This document shows, one piece after another, positions 57,881 through 64,000 of a stretch of DNA of 64,000 bases. The translations under genes and the position numbers were made by a program. Numbering within the stretch: position 1 is the first letter of the stretch; each line of letters begins with the position of its first letter. The notes below the pieces were generated by a model that searched no databases, had not been told where the DNA came from, and saw nothing but the letters and a program-made list of their open reading frames with translations. The stretch comes from Megaleporinus macrocephalus (Eukaryota; Chordata; Actinopteri; Characiformes; Anostomidae): assembly GCA_021613375.1 (NCBI GenBank), contig CM038719.1:39627120-39691119 (forward strand), in the 5' to 3' direction.

Positions 57881-58149
57881 GACTTGCTTGAACAAGTTTG
57901 ACCCCCAAGGTTCAGTTTGTTTGACCATTGTGATCACCCCATGCTCAGTTCACATCTAGTGTCAAGACTAACCACGCCCGAGCACTCTGTGTCTGTCCCA
58001 TTAAACCCACCCGGCAGCAGAGGGTCTCTCTGGTCCACTGTGTGAGAACGTTCTGCTGCATCGTTTAAGGTGGAACGAGAGAATTCCAACAAGAAGCTGG
58101 AGAACAGGAAGCACAGCTTCAGCCCCGTGCGAGATCAGAGCATCAGAGC
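57881..58149. other. single-copy sequence
   Basis: Mid-GC, no repeat recognised. May be the 5' part of the retroelement fragment that follows. Confidence 0.35.
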
Positions 58150-58393
58150 TTTGGATAGGTCAGAAGTCTCTGAAGACCAGACCTTCACCATCATCGCCAC
58201 ACTCATACCAAATTATAATCTGATTCATGTTGTCTGTTGTCCAATCAGATACTGTATCCTGTACACAAACACTGAAATAAGCTGGAATCCAAACAACCTA
58301 TAAGCACAAACATTGTCAGAACAAATAAAGAGCTCAATGCAGCATCAGTGAAACTTATTGACTGATTGATTGACTTATTGATTGATTGATTGA
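58150..58393 (+). mobile_element. retroelement 3' end with (TTGA)n tail, copy 1
   Basis: gaccttcaccatcatcgcca, tgttgtccaatcagatactg, tgaaataagctggaatccaa, aataaagagctcaatgcagc, atcagtg and a tail of ttgattga. It is inverted relative to 60019-60300. A tail of short repeats is typical of LINE/SINE insertion; no coding part is seen. Confidence 0.7.
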
Positions 58394-60018
58394 ACCGAGT
58401 GTTATCAGCCAAGTAAATTACAGATCTCTGTAGGTGAACAGGTTTAGTAGCTTTGCCGTTGCTGCAGTATCTCTGTATAATGATCTGATACAGCTCTCAT
58501 ATACTCACCTGCTCTGATCTTCCTTTCTTATTCATTCAGTTTGAATAAAGCTCCGCCCACATGGTGAACACCACGTGCTGCGACTGTATATCACGTGGGG
58601 TCAGTGTGCGGTGTAGGTGCTGGGACTGCATCATGTTTGCTGTGTGGACCCTCACATTACTTACAAGTCTTCAAGTACAAACCTAGATTACAGCTCTAAG
58701 GACCCTTGGAGTGATGATGTAAGAGCTTTAGGCTCAGACTAGTGGGGGGTGGCAGAAAGGAGGGACAATCATGTTCAAGCACAGTACATGACTTATGCCC
58801 TTATGCCACAAATAAAAGAAACAATTACAAAGTTCTTATCCATGTATCCTCGTAAGACCTGGTAATTCATTTTCATCCTCTGGAGGGGACATGAGTCTCC
58901 AAAAGATATTTCAAAAACTAAATAAGCTACCTTGCTAAAACCTGTTGTGCTATGTAGAGGACATCCTGGTCTTTCCTGTGGTGTAATAGTGCTGGGGTGT
59001 GTCCTTCACAACAGAAGTTCTGCCTTTTTAAATATGGCTGCCTCTTAGTAACCACATTTTATGGGATCGAGAGAGATAAACTGTCCAATAATATGCATTT
59101 ATTATGTTTCTAAAACCTGTAATTAATATGTTTTAGGTATAAATCTGTTGTATCTAGTTCTCAAAAAACTTTTTATTGATATGCATAAATGTTTAACTAC
59201 CTAACAGCATACGTTTTGATGTCCTTCATAGTGGACATTGGGACTAAATCTGGTTTTATATGAAATTAATGATGTCACAGGTGACAGGAATTTGACTGAG
59301 GACTGAGATCATTTTGCAACATGTAAGCTCTGTAAACACGTCAAGTCATTACTAATTTATTTTTAATTGATAACTTATTTAATTTATTCCTAATTGAATA
59401 TAAAATGTTACATAATTGTACCTTTAAAAATAGAACATTAAAATGAAATGGACCGTAAGAGACAATGGGTACTATGTGTGGCTCAAGGTTTGGAGTGATT
59501 AACACAGGTTTAGATAGTGAGCCTAAAAACTGTTTAAACCTGGATTTTTAATTTAATTAAAGTAACTGTAATCTTTGGCATGGGTTATTGTTTGTTCCTG
59601 TTTATGTTCATATATAGTGTATTTGAATAATTTCTTATACTACCAAAAGTAGAAATAGTATAAAAAAGGTAAACAATGTTTATTTACTCAGTTTTCATTT
59701 ACATTATTTTCTAGGATTGAGTTGATGCTGATGTTGTAGAAGGATTTTTGGTCTGATGCAGAACAGGAAACAGGAAATATGTCATAAACAATGTCCTGAT
59801 GTCCACTATAAAGGATATTCCATAAAAAATAATTTTAAATGTTTTTTTTTGGTTTTTTTTTTCATCTAGTAGACTTATGTTGAAATTACTGAAATTTTCA
59901 AACTTTACATTTATTTGGGTTTCAGGAGGATCCAACATCAAAAGTTTTTTTTTAGTAAGTTATATAAACTATTGTGATGATCTGTTTGGTATGGGTGAAT
60001 AAATACAGTTAGAAGGTT
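58394..60018. other. AT-rich single-copy interval between inverted copies
   Basis: 58555-58600 carries two CACGTG E-boxes (accacgtgctgc, atcacgtgggg) about 20 bases apart. Near 59215-59240 and 59795-59825 short gatgtcc...tagtggacatt motifs occur. No gene seen. Confidence 0.4.
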
Positions 60019-60300
60019 CAATCAATCAATCAATCAATCAATCAATTACTTTATTCAAGTACTTTGCATGCAATGTGTTGCACTGATGCTGCACTGAGCT
60101 CTTTATTTTATATCAGCACTGGCTCTTGTTGGTAGTGTAGTTTGGATTCCAGCTTATTTCAATGTTTCTGCACAGGATACGTTATCTGATTGGACAACAG
60201 ACACTCTGGATAAGATCCCAAGTTGAAAAAAAAAAGTAAATTGGATTATTATCAGGTGCGAGTGTGGCGATGATGGTGAAGGATCACCTGAAGGATCAGA
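60019..60300 (-). mobile_element. retroelement 3' end with (CAAT)n tail, copy 2 inverted
   Basis: Complement reads caccatcatcgccacactcg, ttgtccaatcagataacgta, ttgaaataagctggaatcca, aataaagagctcagtgcagc, atcagtgcaac and then (ttgatt)n. Same family as 58150-58393. Both tails face each other across 1.6 kb. Confidence 0.75.
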
Positions 60301-60379
60301 GTCTGGTTTTCAATGCACGCATTTGTTAGCTCATGCCATGTTTCGGTCCGATGAGATTTCCGAGGACCTCCTCAGAAAA

Positions 60380-61012
60380 TGATTTCCTAGTGCTCATTAG
60401 GTCTGGAAGAGGTTCCAAATCTATTTCTAATGAGTTTGAACATCAGTCCAATTAACTGTCAGGCAGACAGTGTACCAGCGTACGAAATTCAACACCATTA
60501 TTAACCTTCTCTGGGGTGGTAATCCAACGAAAATGACTCCAAGCCTAAGGCGTAGGATATTCTGGGAGATCACAAAGAATGCCAGGGTAACATCTAAAGA
60601 TCTACAGGCCTCTTTTCTATTGGCTAATGTCAGTATTCATGAGTCTGCGATAGTATATATGGAATGATGCTCTCCAGGAAGAGCAGTTCTACCTACTTGA
60701 AGCTGCCTAAAGAACTCCTGCATGAGCCAGATGACGACTGGAATGATGTTTTGTGGGTAAATGAAGCAAAAATGTACTTATGGATGTTATATTTGGAAAA
60801 AAACTGACCAGCATAAGACCCTCAGGCCAAATTTAAAACATGGTGGTGGCAGTGTCTTGAGTTGGGGTTATTCTGTTGGTGTTGGATGAGGACAGATTGA
60901 GATCATTTGATGAGGCAATGGGATCTCAACTGTTTTAATTGATTAAAACAGTTTTACAGAGGAATGTGGAGGCATCTCTCCACAAACTGAACCACAACAG
61001 AGGGTGAGTCCT
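60380..61012 (+). pseudogene. Tc1-like transposase relic, N-terminal two thirds
   Basis: Broken frames give SGRGSKSISNEFEHQ, KFNTIINLLWGGNPTKMT, RVTSKDLQASF and VSIHESAI (paired helix-turn-helix domains), then DDDWNDVLWVNEAK, KHGGGSVLSWG and VEASLHKLNHNRG. In the DETK-type block the catalytic aspartate position reads N (VNEAK). The second and third catalytic blocks are missing. Several frameshifts and stops show an old, inactive copy. Confidence 0.8.
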
Positions 61013-61560
61013 GTAGAAAGATAAACAAACCTAAAAACACCTGATAGTCTATAAAGATTAGGCTAAAGGCTAAAGTTTAATAAAAAGTCCAGACATTAGA
61101 ACATAGCACATACTTTATATATATTGTAATATAATGTAGAAATCAATGTTTAATAACTGAACAAAAAACTAAATGTTTAAGTTATTTTTAAAATGAGTTT
61201 ATTTCTATTGTTATGGGTTAAATGAAGATATGACCATACTTTTAAGCTGAAGTAGTTTTGCTGGGAACCAAACTGGAGAATTTGGAGAATGAGAAGAATG
61301 AGAATACAGCTGCAGGTGGTAATATACAGGGTCCAAGCACTTTTCACAATAGACCCCACATTTGTGTTTGCAGTTGAGGTCTCTGTCCGCCAATCATGGC
61401 AGGGTTTTTCAACATGATGTCATGAGCAAAGCATACAAAGCAAAGTTTTTCATCTGCTGGTGTAAAAAAAAAGAGTTTTATGTTTGACTTTTGTCTCTAC
61501 ACCTCATGATTTTGGAGTTATAGGCAGTCATGAAGATAAAATACTCTATTGTAATGCCCA
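61013..61560. other. AT-rich single-copy sequence
   Basis: No repeat or gene recognised. Confidence 0.4.
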
Positions 61561-61599
61561 GCTTCAGGCTAATAAAGCTCCAATGTGTTTTGCTTGAAG

Positions 61600-62660
61600 A
61601 GCAGGAGCGAGAACCAGGATTCCACGTCTGCAAGACTTTCTGATTTGTTAAAAAAAAGAAAATACAAACAAAACAAACTGAGTTCCAGCACTACATGATA
61701 AAAAGAAGAGATAAAACAGAAGACAAGAGAAGAGACAAGGTGAGAGGAGAAGAGACAAGATAAGAAAAGAAGAGAAGAGGGAAAAGAGGGAAGAACGAAA
61801 GAGATGGGATACGAAGACAGGAAGAGAGAAGAAGAGAAAAGAAGAGATGAGCCAAATTGTGTCAAGATGAAAAGAGAAAAAAAGAAGATAAGGGATAAGA
61901 AGAGATGTGAAGGGAAAAGGAAGGGAAAAGCAGGGAAGAAAAGAGACAAGACAAGATGAGATGAGATGAGAAGGAAAGAGATAAGACATTAAGAGAGAAG
62001 AAGCGATGAGACAAGATGAGAAGAAAAGAGAAGAGTAGGGATGGGAAGAATCGAGAATGAAAGAAAAGAGAAAAGATATAAGGGAAAGAAGAGAAGTGAT
62101 GGGATAAAATGAGTTGAGAAGAGATTACAAGGGATGAGAAGAAAAGACAAGAGATAAGAAGAGTTAAGATAGGAAGAAATAAAAAAGACAACAAGAGTTG
62201 AGAAGAGAAGAGATAAGATGGGAAGAAAAGGTACAGGAAGAGAAGAGAAGGGATAGATAAGATGAAACAAGAAGAGATGGGATAAGAAAAGCTAAGGAAA
62301 GAAGAGAAGAGATAAGAAGAGCTGAGAAGAGAAGAAAAGAGAAGAAAAGGTAAGGGATAGATGAGAAGAGAAGAGAAGAGAAGAGAAGAGAAGAGAAGAG
62401 AAGACAAGAGAAGAGAAGAGAAGAGAAGAGAAGGGATAGATGAGATGAGACGAGAAGAGATGGGATGAGAAGAGAAGAGCAGAGAAGAGAAGAGAAGAGA
62501 ACAGAAGAAAAGAGAAGAGAATAGAATAGAAGAGAAAAGAAGAGATGGGATAAGAAGAACTGAGAAGAGAAGAGATGGGATAATAAGAGTTAAGAAGTAA
62601 AGAAAAGAGAAGAGAAGAGAAGAGAAGAGAAGAGATGGGATGAGAGGAAGATGGAAGATG
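61600..62660 (+). repeat. GAAGA-rich polypurine tract within a dispersed element
   Basis: Begins with ctttctgatttgtta, aaaatacaaacaaaacaaac, gttccagcactacatgat, shared with 63850-63930, and continues as irregular then regular (AGAGA)n, most regular at 62340-62440. Minus-strand frames of up to 320 codons (Leu/Ser/Phe) are artefacts. Confidence 0.93.
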
Positions 62661-62900
62661 GATGTCTCTGTGGATGGATTGCTGTTTGTCAGGGTACAAT
62701 GGAATTTAGTTTCGCAACGTCCTGAGTGTGATGCAAAGCATCCTGAATTGCAATAACTATGGAAGAGGAGAAGAGAGGAACAGAGACGGTGAGAGGAAGA
62801 GAGAAGATAAAGAGAGATGAACACAGAGATTGAGAGAGAGGAGGGAGAGAGAGAGAGATCATTAGTGTCTCTGGAAACAGTTCAGCTCATTCTCATGTAT
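62661..62900. other. mixed spacer with GA-rich part
   Basis: Single copy to 62760, then GA-rich (62760-62860). Confidence 0.5.
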
Positions 62901-62978
62901 AGGGAAGATCCTTAGGGATCACTGTGTGGGCCTTTTGGCAGCGGCAGCTCTGCGAGTCCTGCAGGTGGGCTTCCCCTT

Positions 62979-63013
<35 letters not shown>

Positions 63014-63425
63014 CTCTCTCCGTCCACCCCCTCTCTCTTTCTCTCTCCGCGGCTAACGCACGGACGGCCGCAGAGCCCATATTGTTTTCTCGTCTTTTCC
63101 GAGGAGGCGCATCGCAGCGGAAAAAATGTTTCAAATGCGAAGGCCGCTCGCTCCGTGATTTATGTCACATTTGATGCTGGTTTAATATCAAATACAAATA
63201 TGTCTTGTTTTAGTACAGTGCAAACGCGTCTCCAGCAGGGAAGGGGGCTCGGGCCAGGGTTCGTCTGGGGTCGTGGGCCCACGGGACGAGGGGCTCCACG
63301 CCCTGGCTGACAGGGGAAAATAGTTTGTAATCTCCAGAGTGCAGCTAGTTCAAATTCAGCGCTGCTTTTACTTTCCTCCCAGGACAAGAATTTGGCTTGG
63401 ATTTCAATAGCTCTTCCAGATGTTC
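62901..63425. promoter_or_regulatory. clean CpG-containing block, candidate non-coding element
   Basis: (CT)n at 62981-63020, then non-repetitive: gcggctaacgcacggacggc, gccgctcgctccgtgattta, tgtcacatttgatgctggtt, taatatcaaatacaaatatg. The AT-rich part 63150-63215 is the best candidate core. A 128-codon frame (62924-63310) begins in the CT repeat and has no recognised motif. T-run at 63446-63460 follows. Confidence 0.4.
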
Positions 63426-63835
63426 CTCGGACCGTTTTTCAGTGTTTTTTTTTTTTTTTTGGTTTCTTTCTCTCTTTTTTTTGAGTGCGATCCATTGTAT
63501 GTTTTCGAACACCGCAATTAACGCTCGTAAATCATGTCCTGAATACTTCCTGTTGGATCATCAGGGAATTTTATGGAACAGTTCAATAATTCAACCCAAA
63601 ATAGAGACACGTTTCACAGGAATTCTGAAGACCCCATATCAATTATGCCGAGTCACACAATCTAAGGAATTCACTGCTGATTGGTTTGGATCCTATTTTC
63701 ATTACAGAGAAAGTTGGTTACTTTCAAAAGGTGATAAGTGAAGATGCCCAGCAGAGGGAACTGGGCCGGGCACCACTCTACTGTAACGTCGCCTTCAAAC
63801 CAATCAAGCTTTGAGGTAGAACCAGGTTTAGAACC
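63426..63835. other. single-copy sequence
   Basis: A 114-codon frame (63397-63741, plus) is open but shows only a poly-Phe run from the T tract and no family signature. Not called as a gene. Confidence 0.4.
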
Positions 63836-64000
63836 AGGTTTACTCGTCTGTGAGATTTTCTGATTTGTTATATGAAAGAAAAAAAAAAGAAAATACAAAC
63901 CAAAGCAATGGAGATCCAGCACTACATGTTGAGAAGAGAAGAGAAAAGAAAAGAAGAGAGGAGAGGAGAAGAAAAGAGAGGGGAAGAGAAGAGAAAAGAA
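63836..64000 (+). mobile_element. dispersed element with GAAGA tail, cut by window end
   Basis: gattttctgatttgttat, gaaaatacaaaccaaagcaa, gatccagcactacatgttga, then (gaagaga)n to the end. Same element as at 61600, and the purine repeat begins at the same internal position. Confidence 0.75.

Noticed and set aside
61862..62824. 320-codon open frame, minus strand
   Set aside because: Complement of GAAGA-rich purine DNA; low-complexity artefact.
63397..63741. 114-codon frame near the window end
   Set aside because: Includes a poly-Phe run from a T tract and has no family signature.

Overview
The window looks like non-coding DNA from a ray-finned fish, probably an otophysan (characin or catfish relatives). 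I found no intact protein-coding gene, rRNA or functional tRNA. The fish assignment rests on recognisable teleost interspersed repeats: an L2-like LINE 3' end with a TTGAC tail (470-812), a tRNA-headed SINE ending in GGATGGAT-type repeats (32558-32880 and two truncated copies), decayed Tc1/mariner transposases of three lineages (36.0-39.4, 57.3-57.9 and 60.4-61.0 kb), hAT-like non-autonomous copies (5.65 and 50.0 kb) and very long (TA)n tracts. The family names are from memory of these families; no database search was run.

Layout. 0-14.3 kb: a family of palindromic (foldback) MITEs with a conserved core ggaccaatagaaatgctcc, several tandem or spaced duplications and many (TA)n tracts. 14.4-20.4 kb: a TTTG-rich minisatellite, then a 41-bp and a related ~37-bp AT-rich satellite. 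21.4-25.0 kb: 3.5 kb of almost pure purine with a hidden ~0.6-0.7 kb higher-order repeat. 25.4-27.4 kb: an 870-bp tandem duplication. 30.5-32.9 kb: LINE, SINE and hairpin elements. 33.7-35.1 and 47.0-48.2 kb: two arrays of one minisatellite carried by one repeat family. 36.0-39.4 kb: a Tc1-like relic split by 2.2 kb of tandem arrays. 40.6-42.4 and 43.5-45.2 kb: two arrays with 21-bp units. 50.8-51.4 kb: a 67-bp repeat with trimeric order. 51.8-53.4 kb: simple repeats. 53.7-56.6 kb: a 36/43-bp array nearly free of G. 57.3-64.0 kb: transposase relics, an inverted pair of retroelement 3' ends and GAAGA-rich tracts. Summing the intervals listed here, tandem repeats make up roughly a third of the window.

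Between the repeats lie a few clean, CpG-containing, non-repetitive blocks (about 9.0-9.45, 12.45-13.85, 16.14-16.64, 20.72-21.40, 27.60-27.84, 39.6-40.09, 42.48-43.48, 48.63-49.64, 53.40-53.54 and 62.9-63.42 kb). They have no convincing reading frame. They are the best candidates for conserved non-coding regulatory elements in a gene-poor interval; that is inference and needs cross-species alignment. Nearly all the long open frames here are artefacts of repeats whose unit is a multiple of 3 or which lack stop codons (GA, CA, TA tracts). What stands out is how tandem arrays appear to arise from transposon parts: MITE hairpin loops next to (TA)n, a transposon-end motif inside a 21-bp minisatellite, and a minisatellite inside a dispersed element.
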